This document shows positions 45,533 through 57,462 of a DNA stretch of 64,000 bases, piece after piece. Location: positions 98,994,932-99,058,931 of the forward strand of contig CM036168.1 of NCBI GenBank assembly GCA_020631735.1. Direction: 5' to 3'. Each line of letters begins with the position of its first letter. Within the stretch, counting starts at the first letter, position 1. The position numbers and the translations under genes are program-made. This DNA is from Saccharum officinarum (lineage: Eukaryota > Streptophyta > Magnoliopsida > Poales > Poaceae). Below the pieces are notes generated by a model. That model saw only the letters and a program-made list of their open reading frames with translations. It was not told where the DNA came from and did no database searches.

Positions 45533-47581
45533 ATTTTTTCGGTGGGCCTGTGAATGGATCGAGCTTTGAGTCCTGTTACCGAAAGGAACATCGTAGTGGG
45601 CCGTGATATAAGCTGAACTGTTGGTTCCATTTCTATGCAGTCGTTTGGTACCAGTGCATTCTGTGCTATTATGTGAACTGTACATGCTTCAAACCCCCAT
45701 CATGTTTCCTGTTATATACAGTAGTAACTTCGGTAAGGAATTTTACTTCGAGGCGATCCATCCTCTGTAGAATGTATCGACCCATATACTCTTTAAGACA
45801 CAACTACGCATGTCCCCGAGTCCAGCCCAACCACGGCTTGATGCTGTCTTGGCGCATGGCGTAAATAAATCTTCTCTGGCTCTCAAATCTGCCGAACCAG
45901 AGTCTCAGATATCAAACTTGTGTCGGGTGTAGTTTGTCTTGTGTTTGGTCAGTCTGCAGAGAACATCTCCCGACGGCAGCATGTTGTTCCTCTGGTGGAT
46001 TTCAGATCTCGCACATCATTTTCAGAAACTCGAGTCCCGTTGCCAAAGCTGATAGTGGCATGTACGTAGGCGAGCCAAATGTAGCACTTTCAGTACTTCC
46101 ACGTTTTGTTCATCAGTGTTAGGTGCTCCAACCCTATCTGGCTATCTGACGCGCTGCCGGGAAATATATACCCAACTAGCAATCGACTCTGTGGTCAAAT
46201 GACGCGCTGCCGGGAAGTTGGAGTTACTGGAAAATATACGTTCAAAGACATTAGACATGGAGTAGTTGATGAGACTCGTGCATTTAGAATTATACAAGAA
46301 CGATTTGGATCTGTAATATGGTCGCTGTCGGTGAAGCTAGAACTTGAGGCCTTGAGCCACAGGTCATGTTATTCCTTATTCGTTTGCCGCAGCTAGTTCT
46401 GAAGAAAAGTCCAAGCTGAGCTTATCTGAACCAAACAGTAGTGGAAGATACAAAAGGCCAGTCTCTCTGGCGTATGCGCTGCCGTCTGTAACTCTGCAGC
46501 AACGCAGTCCTTTCGCGGAAGCACGAGTTCAGGTCTTCAGTGCGAAACAGTACAGGTAGCATGATGTTGGTGCGTGTACCATACTGTACAAACATCGATA
46601 AAACAAGTCTCCATAGCAGCCACTTTCCATAAAAAATAAGCATTTTTTCCCTTGAAAAGAGGCATTTGTTCCATTCGTCTAGAATAAGTTAATTTCCAAG
46701 CAACTAGTTCAGTCACATCGCAGGATGTCTGCTATACAAAGCAATCTAGCCGGTTTTTGACGCGTTGCGCATAACCGTTCGGTTTAGTGGGGGGGTTCAT
46801 GGTTACGCACGACGCATCATCCAAAGGTTACTGCTTAATGCCATAAGTAACACGGAGTTATCATGATAATTAGAACCTGGAGAGACAAGCGGTCAAAATT
46901 CAGCACGAGCTTTCCGTCCTTGAGTTGCTAGAGAGACCCAGAATTGCTGCGAGAACAGAAGCTTTGTGCTTCGGTTCCAAGTCTGGAGACGCGGCAAAGA
47001 ACACCTCGAGCTCTGAGAACTTTCAGAGGCCGGGCCCTGCTTTCCAATCTGACTCTGTATGGCGCAAAAAGAATTGGACTCCCACCACGAAGTGTCTGGG
47101 CAGCTGTGCCCTGGAACAAAATTCAGTACATAATACAGGCAAAGCACCTTGCAGCTTGTTAACCTACTGTGCAAGATAAGAATTAAAATAACAACTACTC
47201 TACCCTAAGCTAATCGTTTTTAGGCTTTACACTGTCGCCTATCACGCGCAATCAATCTTCACGTACAATCATGTCAATACAGCATGTCACTGAGCTAGTA
47301 AGAGTGATGGTTAGAATTGCGGAATTTGGCAGGCGTGGTGCACTATTTCTACAATATTCCCGAGTGCTACAAAGTTTGCAGTGGCAAAGCATTGGCTCTT
47401 TTTCAAGTTTGGTACGTCGGTCTTCAGGACGAAGAGGAAAAAAAGCTTTCCGAGTTCCAACCACCGGCAACCACATAACAGTGCCTGCAATTGAATTCAG
47501 CGAAGGGTTGTAAACTCGGTACGGCGATTAGTGTGTTAGGCACTTGATCCACACCTAACCTAGCTAGCTGACACCCCTTTT
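45533..47581. other. Intergenic, no gene recognised
   Basis: No recognisable coding sequence. A 17-base motif, TGACGCGCTGCCGGGAA, occurs twice (46147-46163 and 46200-46216). Confidence 0.4.
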
Positions 47582-47907
47582 CTAATTAGCTTTCACCTGA
47601 AAAAGAATACAGACCTACAAGATGTCAATGTGTTAGGTTAGATGATAATATCTTGGGTTAGGGCTGGGCTGATGTTATTCCTTAGATATCTTTAAGCAAT
47701 TTTTGGAATGTTGCTTAGTGCTCTAGCTGGTGCTAAGGGTACAAGGGATATAAAGCAGGATCAGAAACATATTATAATATCTGCAGCAAATGAGGTCACT
47801 AATAATTTGTATGCAAAGATATAGCTTACCACGAAAATAAGGAACATTTTGTTTGCTGAAATGTGCATACACTTAGGCTCTTTTGCTTCAGCAGGTTCCT
47901 GGTAGAT
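47582..47907 (-). CDS. Possible last two exons of an unidentified minus-strand gene
   Basis: On the minus strand, an acceptor (TGTGTGCAG) opens a 78-nt exon at 47907-47830 encoding IYQEPAEAKEPKCMHISANK then MFLIFV, closed by a GTAAGC donor. A pyrimidine-rich acceptor (TTCTTTTTCAG) then leads to a short terminal exon at 47596-47582 encoding VKAN and a stop. Good splice signals and an open phase-0 exon are the only evidence. A hydrophobic segment at about 49250-49345 (CGWVFVSMGVLVDAVPFLGS) could be an upstream exon of the same gene; the LINE at 47954-49092 would then sit in an intron. I do not recognise the protein. It may be a pseudogene or a chance exon. Confidence 0.3.
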
Positions 47908-47953
47908 CTGCACACAAAATGAAATGAGTCAGTCAGTGGTTAGAACCAACCAA

Positions 47954-49092
47954 CACAACAACAACAACAATAACATAGCATTTTGTCCCAAGCAAGTTGA
48001 GGTAGGCTAGAGATGAAACCCAAAAGAGACGAGAAATAGGGAGACACATAAAGGGACATAAATGGCACAAGACAAAAAGATGTCACGGTTCAGGCACGTT
48101 GATTGCTAATCTCCAAGCGCTCCTGTCCATAGCTAAATCCTTAGAGATATTCCACTCTTTAAGATCTCTCTTAACGGACTCGTCCCAAGTTAGTTTAGGT
48201 CGACCTCTACCGCTCTTTACATTATCGGCCCGCTTTAGAACTCCACTACGCACCGGCGCCTCAGGAGGCCTCCGTTGGACATGTCCAAACCATCTCAACC
48301 GATGTTGAATCAATTTCTCCTCAATTGGTGCCACCCCAACCCTATCCCGAATATCGTCGTTCCGGACTCTATCCCTCCTTGTGTGCCCACAACACCAACG
48401 CAACATACGCATCTCTGCTACACTCAATTGCTGGACATGTCGCCTTTTTGTAGGCCAACATTCAGCACCGTATAACATCGCCGGACGAATCGCCGTCCTA
48501 TAGAACTTACCTTTCAGCTTCTGAGGCACCCTTTTGTCACAGAGAACGCCAGAAGCTTGACGTCATTTCAGCCAACCGGCTGAAATTCTATGCCTAACAT
48601 CTTCATCAATGTCTCCATCCTTTTGTAGCATCGATCCTAAATACCGAAAAGTATCCTTCTTGGCCACCACTTGCCCATCGAGGCTAACGTCACCCTCCTC
48701 GTGCCTAGTCGCGCTGAAATCGCACCTCAGGTACTCGGTCTTAGTCCTACTAAGTCTGAATCCTTTCGACTCTAATATGTGCCTCCATAGTTCTAACTTC
48801 CTATTAACCCCCGTCCTACTATCGTCAACTAGCACCACATCATCAGCAAAAAGCATACACCAAGGGATATCACCTTGTATGTCCCTTGTGACCTCATCCA
48901 TCACCAAAGCAAATAAATAAGGGCTCAAAGCTGACCCCCTGATGCAGTCATATTTTAATTGGAAAGTCACTGGTGTCGCCATCACATGTTCGGACAAACG
49001 TCACAACATCCCTGTACATATCCTTGATGAGGGTAACGTACTTAGTTGGGACTTTGTGTTTTTCCAAGACCCACCACATGACATTTCTCGGT
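47954..49092 (-). mobile_element. 5'-truncated RTE-type LINE
   Basis: Flanked by a perfect 14-bp target-site duplication TTAGAACCAACCAA (47940-47953 and 49093-49106). The 3' end (low coordinates) carries the (TTG)n tail typical of plant RTE LINEs. It encodes the C-terminal part of reverse transcriptase (including [12 protein letters not shown]) and the downstream region (LRWCCGHTRRDRVRNDDIRD). A one-base insertion and stop near 48945, and an in-frame TGA at about 48563-48565, break the frame. It is closely similar to 61360-62468 in the opposite orientation. Confidence 0.93.
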
Positions 49093-49106
49093 TTAGAACC
49101 AACCAA

Positions 49107-49906
49107 TGCTTTTAAAAATTTGCGCAAAGAGAAAACAAGATAGAAACCCCAAACAAGTCCACTTAGAAACAGCTTAAGTTTAGACACATTCTATAATGCA
49201 CAGAGGCCTCGATGAGAGCTGATGCATGCGCAGTTGTCAATAATTACACCAAACTCCAATGAGACAAAGTTGACAAGGGATCCCAGGAATGGAACGGCAT
49301 CAACAAGCACGCCCATAGAAACAAACACCCAGCCGCACACGCTCAGTTTAGACAGGTTTAACTTAAACAAGGGGCCTAATCTCTTGCACCTGATGTCACC
49401 CTCACACTTCCAAAGGTTAAGATTGAATAAACAAATGGCACCTTGCTCCATGTTTTGAGGGCATGCGTTCTCCCTTTTAGATTTAAAATAGAGCACTCAT
49501 ACATAACAAGGTCAATTACCAAAATATTTTATCTTTACAATAAACTTATCATATTTCACAGTCAGATTGTCTCATGTCCACAAGGTCTGTCTTGTTTCTT
49601 TTAACAACAAGGCCTTTAAAATTTCAAGTTTCAACCCAAGCCATCATCAGGTAACCCAAAAATTTGAAAACAACTTTCAACACTTGCTTCAAAGAATATG
49701 AAGCTTCCAAGTGCACCTGTCCAGTTAACATGCAGACCAAGTGCTGTGAAGGCCCACATATCAGTAGGCATTTTGTAAATAATTTATCGGTAAAAGTGAT
49801 CACCTCATAAGCCTAGCTCTTAATGGTGGCCTTGTAAATGCAACCCTACACATCCAAACAAAATTAGTAGGTTCTGTCATGAAAAGAGGAGAAGCATGCC
49901 AAGGAA
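49107..49906. other. Between two LINEs, no gene confidently recognised
   Basis: The minus strand holds one hydrophobic open stretch (about 49250-49345) that might be an exon. Otherwise AT-rich sequence without recognisable features. Confidence 0.4.
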
Positions 49907-49922
49907 GGAATAGGTATAAAAT

Positions 49923-50918
49923 TTGGAGATGGATCTAGTGCCTCTTTTGGTCTGATCTCTGGAATGACAACATCCTACAAACTAAATACCCAAGACTATT
50001 CTCCTTCGCAAAGAATAAGAATATCACAGCTGCACAGTTCTGTCAGACAACTCCCTAGAGACCCAGTTTCATCTCCCTATCTCAGAACAAGCATATCAAG
50101 AGTTTCAAAGCCTTCAAGATTATATTCAAACAATTCGAGTTCATCACAATACAAAAGATTCTTGGCAGTACATTTGGGGAAACAAGAGTTACTCTTCCTC
50201 AAAGTTCTACAATCTCCCTTACAAGAACGTCCAACCTCCTGCTCCGTTCATCTGGATTTGGGATTCTAGATGTTGCAATAAGCTCAGGGTCTTCTCCTGG
50301 CTTCTTTTAATGGATAGGCTCAACACAAGGAACATCCTCAAAAGAAAAAGCACAAGCTAGAAGGAAATAACTACAATTGCATTCTCTGCAGCAACAACTT
50401 GGAGGAAACTGCCTTTCACCTCTTCTTCAGCTGTCCTTTTAGCCAAGCTTGTTGGCAGTACCTTGGCATCCATTGGGATTTCTCCATGGACTTCTTTCAT
50501 ATGGTGATTCAAGCTAAGCAGCAATTTCAGAGCCCTTTCTTCATGGAGATCTTCATTATTGGAGCTTGGCAAATCTAGAAGCAGAGGAACAATTTCATCT
50601 TTGATCATGGTCGCCCTTCCTTCAGCTCCTGGAAGCAAAGTTTTTGGATGAAGCTACTTTACAGGCTCTTAGACTCTGTGACTCTAAAAGATCGATTTTC
50701 TTAGCCCTTTTAGCAGTCCTTGCCTAGTGTTGTTGGCTCTCTCCCTTTCCTGGTTGTGGGGTTGTCGTCTCTGGTCCACCTCGGACCCCCCTTCTTTCCT
50801 TCTGCTCTTGTACAATTTTTTTTCTTTGTTGATACTCGATCAATTGTTGGGTTTCTCTTATTTTAAATAAATCTTTACAGTGGGGCCTCCCCTGCTGTAT
50901 TTTATGTTCAAAAAAAAA
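49923..50918 (+). mobile_element. 5'-truncated L1-type LINE with zinc-binding RT domain
   Basis: Flanked by a perfect 16-bp duplication GGAATAGGTATAAAAT (49907-49922 and 50919-50934) and ending in a short poly(A). From 50369 the plus strand encodes CILCSNNLEETAFHLFFSCP and then FSQACW, the zinc-binding domain (zf-RVT) found at the C-terminus of plant L1 reverse transcriptases. Upstream, WIWDSRCCNKLRVFSWLLLM and DRLNTRNILKRK also fit. An in-frame TAG follows AWQI. Only the last kilobase of the element was inserted. Confidence 0.9.
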
Positions 50919-51253
50919 GGAATAGGTATAAAATAACCTAATCACATAAAAGCACTGCAGCCATATAGATCAATAATAGAGAGAAACAGTTATTTCACAA
51001 CACGGTGCTGCATTACATATAGCCGCGACAGAAAGAGGATTAGATGCAAACAAAAGGCAGATCATAGGGGCACAGATAGGTCCCTCGTAAGAAGTATAAG
51101 CCAATTTATAAACCTCTCTAGCTACAGGGATTCTGCTTTAAAGCATGCCGAAACTTCTTCCACTCTCTTCCTAAAACACAACAACCACCTCTGCCAAGAC
51201 CAACCCAAACCAGAAGACACAAGTCACCAAACACACAAAGCAAGGCAAGAACA

Positions 51254-51468
51254 ATGGCAAAACATAGCCCCCAAATCCATGGCCAACCACTCCAAGAAGA
51301 GGACTACATAGACATGGATCTGAGCTCACCAGCAGCATCAGAAGCAGCCACCACCACCGCAAGCTTGCTCTGCTACAACAGTGCCATGGCAGCCTCGCCA
51401 CAACACTCGCGAGAGTTTGAATTCCACATGTTGGCTCCACCTGACCTGCGGGAGCCGTGGCATCCCAG
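51254..51468 (+). CDS. MAKR/BKI1-like membrane-associated kinase regulator, 5' part only
   Basis: The 71 codons before the assembly gap begin MAKHSPQIHGQ and contain EEDYIDMDLSS and SREFEFHM. These two motifs, in this order and spacing, mark plant membrane-associated kinase regulators related to BKI1, small proteins that bind receptor kinases at the plasma membrane in brassinosteroid, root and other signalling. The family continues with a segment around SPADELFYKGXLLPLHLPPR, which would lie in the missing sequence. The reading frame does not resume across the 100 N; sequence after the gap belongs to the pectate lyase gene on the other strand. The gene may be intact in the genome but is truncated here by the gap. 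Family is assigned from motif memory. Confidence 0.7.
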
Positions 51469-51568
51469 NNNNNNNNNNNNNNNNNNNNNNNNNNNNNNNN
51501 NNNNNNNNNNNNNNNNNNNNNNNNNNNNNNNNNNNNNNNNNNNNNNNNNNNNNNNNNNNNNNNNNNNN
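51469..51568. other. Assembly gap of 100 N
   Basis: Exactly 100 N, the conventional placeholder for a gap of unknown size. It removes the 3' part of the MAKR-like gene, so at least several hundred bases are likely missing. Confidence 0.99.
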
Positions 51569-51616
51569 GCAGAGTATTGCAGTGGGTCACATTTCAGCGG
51601 TAATCAATCAGCAGGG

Positions 51617-53030
51617 TCAACTGCAACTTCTGTCAAGAGAAACGTCGCGGGCAGCGGAACCAGCTGCCAGCCGGTAGCTCTGCAGGAGCACCTTGAGTGC
51701 CATTGACGCGGGCTGGACCGAAGATTCGTAGGAGTCCTGGACCTTGAAGTCCCAGGGCTCATCTCCTGCAGCGTCTGATTCTGAAGCATCAGCAGCGTGC
51801 TGCTTTGCATCATTCAGGAACAGGTCGCCTTCGGACCTGATGTACCCCCTTGCGCTTTGATCCTTGTCTGCTGCCTGCACTCATCACCAATTCAAACTCC
51901 GGTTCAGTTTTTGAGAGAGAAAAAACAATCGTTTCAAGGGGTGCTGTGTCTGTACGTAGTAGGAAAATAGGAATATACTGTACTAATTATTACCTGTTCT
52001 TCCTTGTACCTGAAGACTTCGCTCTTCTTTCCTGCCTCGTAAATGTTGCCTGGAGATAATCTGAGGTAGCTCGATCGACAAAATCATAATTCGCACAGCG
52101 GTTTTATTAGTGATAGACTGACTGGTGCTGGTTCAGAATCAGTGATGAACTACCAAATAATTACTAGAATCCACTTTTGTGTTACCTGTGCTTCAACGCT
52201 GGCACAGACAGCGTAGATGCCCCAGTCCCTGGTGTAGTTGTTGTAGAGGTGCACCCTGCCGAACCTGACGCGCGGGTGCCTCTGCCTGGTGCTGTCGAAG
52301 AAGCAGTGGTGGATGGTGACCCGGATGCAGCGGTCCTCGACGTGGGCGCTGCTGGCCCCGATGAGCACGGCCTTGTCGTGCGACGCGAGGTGGCAGCGCG
52401 AGATGGTCACGTCCGTGCTGCCGCCGGTCACGTCCACGAGGCGTCGTCGAAGTCGCGCAGGGTGCAGCGGTCCACCCACACGTGCCTGGACCGGGGCTTG
52501 ATCTGCACCGCGTCCGCGTCGTGCCCGCGCCCGCCCTCCACCTCCAGCGCGCACACGATCACGTGCTCGCACTCGCTCAGCTGCAGGCCCCACCCGGACA
52601 CCTTCACGCGCTGCCCGCGCCCGTCGATGGTCTTGTAGGAGGAGACGCGCACGCCCGAGAGAGCTGGATGGTCCGGACACGTCGAACACGATCCACAGAG
52701 GCTCGCGCCGTCGGCATCCCTCTCGGAGGGAACCGGGGCCGTCATCTGCCATACAGCCAGGGCGTCAATGTGTCACAGCAACCGATCTTCTTGTTAGATC
52801 TTAGACGAACGGGAGTACATAGGCGAAGGGAAACGCGCATGTATACCGTCCAGGGTGGTGACGTGGTAGACGTCGCCGTGGAGGCCGCCGACGGCGTGCC
52901 GGCCGAAGCCCTCGGCCTGCCCGGCCAGGGCGCGCAGCGAGGAGTCCGCGGTGCGGTACGGGAGAAGAGACTTTGTGTCTTCCATTGTCGGCTCGCTCCC
53001 AGGCTGTCCGTCGGAGGGAGGAGGAGCCAT
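51617..53030 (-). pseudogene. Pectate lyase (PL1 family), four exons with frameshifts
   Basis: Exons 53030-52847, 52745-52186, 52060-51994 and 51874-51617 join at clean GT-AG sites. Motifs in order: LRALAGQAEGFGRHAVGGLH, DGPGSLREGC, VSSYKTIDGRGQRVKVSGWG, VDRCTLRDFDD, DVTISRCHLASHDKAVLIG, RQRHPRVRFGRVHLYNNYTR (contains the catalytic Arg region) and the C-terminal DQSARGYIRSEGD. These mark a plant pectate lyase of the probable pectate lyase 4 type, which cleaves de-esterified pectin in the wall. Small deletions near 52656-52673 and 52437-52443 put about 76 codons into the wrong frame without creating a stop; a third in exon 3 (about 52047-52056) leads to a stop early in exon 4. No signal peptide is evident at MAPPPSDGQ. 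It is a recent pseudogene or carries sequence errors near the gap. Confidence 0.85.
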
Positions 53031-53521
53031 GGCGATGTTCAGGGACGGGGACGAACAGCGATACGCGGTGCGGTATTTGTTCATCGACGAGGGCTCGAGG
53101 CGCGCAAGGGCGAAACCGTTGCTGTTTACTGTTTTTGTTGGACTCATAATTGCTTGGGCCGTTCGATTTGTGCGGCGCAGGCGTTTCGGGCCGGCCCAAG
53201 AGACTATTTATTACTTACGTATTTATTTATCTATACTATGATGGAATTCTTAAATTACACTTAGTCCACCTAGAAAAGTGTCCCCCGCTGAGAGCCTTCA
53301 ACCTTCGCGTACCCAGAAAATTACACACAGAAATCATAGACCATTAAAATCAATGACTAATATAACATGCAAACTAAATCTAATGGCCACGATGGGACGT
53401 GGGAAGCCGGCTTCTCACCCCCGTGCGCAAGGCTTCTCACCCACGCGCTCTCCATCCCGAGCGCCAACGCACAGCGATCGAAACTTGCAATCACCGAATA
53501 AAAAAAAAGAAAAAAAAGGAA

Positions 53522-54090
53522 ATGCTGCGAACCCTACCCGTTGATCCCGCCGGCCGCCGCCTCCCGGATCCACCAGACCCAGCCAGCCGTGAGCGTCGAG
53601 AGCCTCGCCGCATCTCCCTTCACAGGCGAGCTCCCTTGTCAGGGCGGCCGCTATCGGTCCGGCTAGACAGCGTCACGAGGCCCGGTTCCCTGAGGCGCCA
53701 GTCGTCATCATTCCGTACGTCCTGGCTAGGCCGTGCGGACGTGACGCTGCCCCGCCTGGCGGCCGCGGAAGCTTCGTGCAGCAACCGAGCAGACTAGCGC
53801 GGCCCTCGGGGTGGCGGCGCACGCTCCTCCTGCTGCTTGCCATTGTCGCCGCAGCCCGCCCGGCCGTAGTGCTAGGGTTGCGCGGGGCGGCGGCAGCAGC
53901 TCGGCGCGGTCGAGAGCCCCAGGGCGATGTCTGCACACGTGAGATTTGGGGAGGGACAAAGACCAGGCAGCTGCTCCTCCGCTCGGCGGCGGTGGCGGCA
54001 AGGGGAGCCATCGATTGGCAACCGGCTTCTGTCACCGTCTCGTTTGCATCTCCGAAATCAGAATCTACACCAAGGATTGGCGAGAGGTAC
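53522..54090 (+). pseudogene. GC-rich first-exon-like fragment inside the Helitron
   Basis: The plus strand has overlapping open frames (53522-53797 and 53776-54150) in GC-rich sequence, one with a hydrophobic stretch (TLLLLLAIVAAARPAVVLGL) that could be a signal anchor. A GT follows at about 54088. No domain is recognised, so the donor gene is unknown. Confidence 0.35.
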
Positions 54091-55878
54091 GGTTTACTGC
54101 CTTGTGGATGTCTGACGACCTATTCCTGTGTTTTCCCTGTGTTTTCCTAGAGATTGCCGGTCCTCTGTTGCCTCAATGATCGGATCCGTGTTCTTGAGTT
54201 TGTATTTGCCTATCCAATCCCCTGTGGTATTTGTTTGTGAAAACGCAACACGAATCAGAAACAATACATGTTTCATGCTTCAGTCTTTGTTCGTGTTGGT
54301 GCGTTGGGACGGATGGAAATCACATCACGTGTCTTGCTAATGTTTCTTGCAAATTGAGTTGGTACTGGGTTTATGCATTTGCAGGGCACAAAAATCATAG
54401 GCGCATCAAAGCCATGACTGACGCCCAGACGTTGCACACCTCCAGCACAACAAGCTTGGGCGACGTGTCCTGATGAGGTCGAACTCGAGTGCACACACAT
54501 CAGACCTTCTAGGTGCTGGATGCGTTCTGGCCATTATGCTGCTGGATGGCGAGACTCCCTAATTTCCAAAGTCTACAACAGATCAAGGTGAGGGCACTCG
54601 ACATAATAGGCTGAATGCAATGATAACCACACACAGGATCTGCTTGACTAAATGTCTCAATGGTCTAAGGCTTATCTCAACGAAGGATTGAGTATTTGCC
54701 TGACATCTCAATTATTTTTTTTGGATTTAAATAGCAACATATTTGACTACTAAGAAATGCACTGCTGGAGCTAGGTAACTGCAAGAACTCTTAACTTCCA
54801 GTTGATATTTTCACTATGCAGGAGGAATGGATTTTTCATTGAACATTTGTATTGTTCAATCGCTCAAGATCTCTAATTGATGTTCAATCTTGGCATGACC
54901 ATTCAAGTGCATTTGAGGTTTTAGATTCATGATATATTTGCATGTCCTCTGGTTTGTATGTCAATCTGCACAATTATTATTTCAAGAGATATATGTTTCA
55001 AGTTGACAAAATTGAGTGACTGTTGATGCATGTATTTCAAGGGAGAGAGATGTTTCAAGTGGACGCTCGCGGGCAGTCGTGGAGCACGGACGTCCGGCGG
55101 GACATAATTTTGCTGGTATATTATCAGGGCTTAACTTAATAACAAATGGCTTGACTAATGGTTTGGCCTCTCTTTTACGGACGATGCAGCTGTTGTGGTT
55201 CTTTGAGGCCACGTTGCAGATGGCTGATGATGATGGTGATCGGTGAAATGGTATAAGTAGAAATGAAACTCGACATTATTGCATATGTCTATTCATTATA
55301 AGTGATGCCTTTTCCTTCAGCTAAGGACAATGGGGAACTGCACGATGCTGAATCCAACAAGACATTGATTCATTACGTTAATTGCCTTTGGTGCTGTAAA
55401 AACAAAAGAATGATCATTATATTGACAAGAGAACTGCACATCTTTAAGAAAAAAATGATTCAAGTAGACTGTAGCTAAGCATTTGAGTGGACTTTCAGTA
55501 GCATTTTAGTGATCATTATATTAACAAGAAAATTGCACATCTTTAACATTTGCAGTTGCAAACAAATAATGGGTCAGTTTGTTTTTCACCTAATTTTTTT
55601 ATGTTTAGGGCAAATTTAACTTTAACATAGACCATGGCATGACGCACCAGAGCAAGTTCAGAATGAAGCTGCAACAGAGCTAATATAGTTTGCATTTTAT
55701 AACCCATTTTACATTTGCAATTTCATTGTTTATACAAGAACAAAAGCCCACTGCTATTATTTTCTCAAATATTGCACAGGTTCATATTCCAGTAGCGATG
55801 ATACTACTTTTTCTTGTTGCATGCAGTGTCAAACTGCAGTGAGATATTTGAACTAATTGCACAGGTTTATATTCCAGT

Positions 55879-56106
55879 GGAGAACTATATATAGATGACT
55901 GCACAAACATGGACGCTGTGCTTCTTCCTGCTCTACAGAAGAATAGTCGATTAGAGGTTCTGTCGATGTCCGGAATACAATCTCTGTGTGACAAGTTTGT
56001 GAAGGGGCTCATTCCTGTACATGGTTCAAATCTGAAGGTGTTACCATTTGCTGGTTGCTTTCAAGTCTTAGGCAATAGTTTTCTTTTGAAAGTATCAGTA
56101 CCATAG
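55879..56106 (+). pseudogene. Leucine-rich-repeat exon fragment (F-box/LRR-like)
   Basis: After an acceptor (ATATTCCAG), the frame encodes ELYIDDCTNMDAVLLPALQK and NSRLEVLSMSGIQSL, then CDKFVKGLIPVHGSNLKVLP and FAGC. The LxxLxxSG...LKxLxxxGC pattern is a cysteine-containing LRR of the type in F-box/LRR proteins; it resembles SKIP14-type proteins, but that match is tentative. The frame ends at 56106 without a complete protein. It lies inside the probable Helitron and is likely captured. Confidence 0.4.
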
Positions 56107-56206
56107 TTATACTACTACTACTATGCCAGTATTTAGAAGCAACATGGAGCTGCATATCTGACTTGCTATCTAAATGTAGTTTTATGATTTATTTTTTTAA
56201 GATGTC

Positions 56207-56242
56207 CCCGTAGCGTTAGCGTGGGCAATATACTGTATTGTT
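56207..56242 (+). other. Degenerate internal Helitron-like terminus
   Basis: CCCCGTAGCGTTAGCGTGGG is followed by CAATATACTGT. It closely parallels the 3' end at 57435-57462 (CGTAGCGTTAGCACGGGC, ATTGTACTAG) but lacks CTAG. It could be an inactivated terminator from an earlier shorter element. Confidence 0.45.
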
Positions 56243-57462
56243 AGGTATCTTGTTTACTAATAAATTGAGGGAGGAGACAGTGTAGCTGTTTGAGTTTGAG
56301 TATTTATATATCTGGTAAAAATTGTCCTACAGGTACCATGCAAATGAAAATTCAGACGACCCTGCTGCCTCAGAGAAGTTTCAAGAAGCCACATTCTCGT
56401 ATAACATCCTTTCAGATAAAAAAGAGGCACCAGTATGCTGCATCAGTGTTCAAGCCATTGAAGCAGTCAGGAAGTGGAGGCATTGAACGGGCCAGTCGGA
56501 TTTCTCAGCGTCAGCAAACTAGGTGTACCAATCAAGACCACTGTCTCGGCAACAGTTTTAGTGGAGGGATTGGAAGGAGTTCTTGGAGAAGAAGGGATGG
56601 CTGGTATTTTGGTTTTCGTTAATGTGACAGTAAGACATAGCTACCATTTAATTACTCTCTACTACCTCATAGCAGTAGTTTATTGCTGATCATAGGCAAA
56701 AGATTGACAAATCTCAATGAGGAAATCTTGAGATAGATCTACAGTTTAGCTATTGCTTTGTTTTGGGTTGCTTTTTTGCACAATTAACCAGTACTGTGAA
56801 CCTTTTTTATGGTGCTTAGTACGCTAATTCTTTTTTTTTGTTTATTAATTAGAATTTTTCAGCCTGCTAGCAATGTGAAGTGCTTGCTCCACAAGACTCT
56901 CTAGATTTTGGCTTCTTTTTTTTACTTCATTTGTGGGTGAGAGCTCAAACGCTAACTATATTTAACCACTGGAAAGTTAGATTGGGCCAATCAGTATGCA
57001 GTAGGATTTGCATAGTTGCTGCTTTTGAAGTTACTGGAAACTGATTTAGCTTGAGATGCTTATCATTAATCCAAACTCACTATCCTCCCATAAATTTTGC
57101 AGTGTGATTCATGAGAACCTAATTCTGTGATTCAGTTTGCATTTGTGGGCTGATGATGATGACCTCTTATCTCAAGAAGGCTATGCATCGACTGTGAAGA
57201 GGATTACCCTTTACATCAGGATGTGCGCACTTCAGAAAGACAGTTTTATATATGTATATCCAGTATGGACTATGGAGCTCTGCGCTGCAGAGGACATTCA
57301 ATGGAGCAGTAGTGTACTCGGCACTGGAATTATATTTGTGACAATTACGTTTGTCTGTGTGAAAAGTGTCACATGAATTTCAGGTTGCCTGTTAATCGAC
57401 TTTTGGTTGTTTGATTTGCATTACCAGATTAAATCGTAGCGTTAGCACGGGCATTGTACTAG

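Larger units (their letters stand above)
53230..57462 (+). mobile_element. Probable non-autonomous Helitron with captured gene fragments
   Basis: The 5' end is A|TCTATACTAT (53230), the typical grass Helitron start after a host A. The 3' end has a weak hairpin (57435-57450), then GGGCATTGTACTAG|T with CTAG at 57459-57462. The deduced insertion site is A-T, as required. The 4.2 kb body has no Rep/helicase. It contains a GC-rich first-exon-like block (53520-54090), an LRR-like exon (about 55879-56106) and other exon-like stretches with intron-like spacers, the pattern of Helitron gene capture. A degenerate second terminus lies inside at 56207-56242. Confidence 0.6.
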
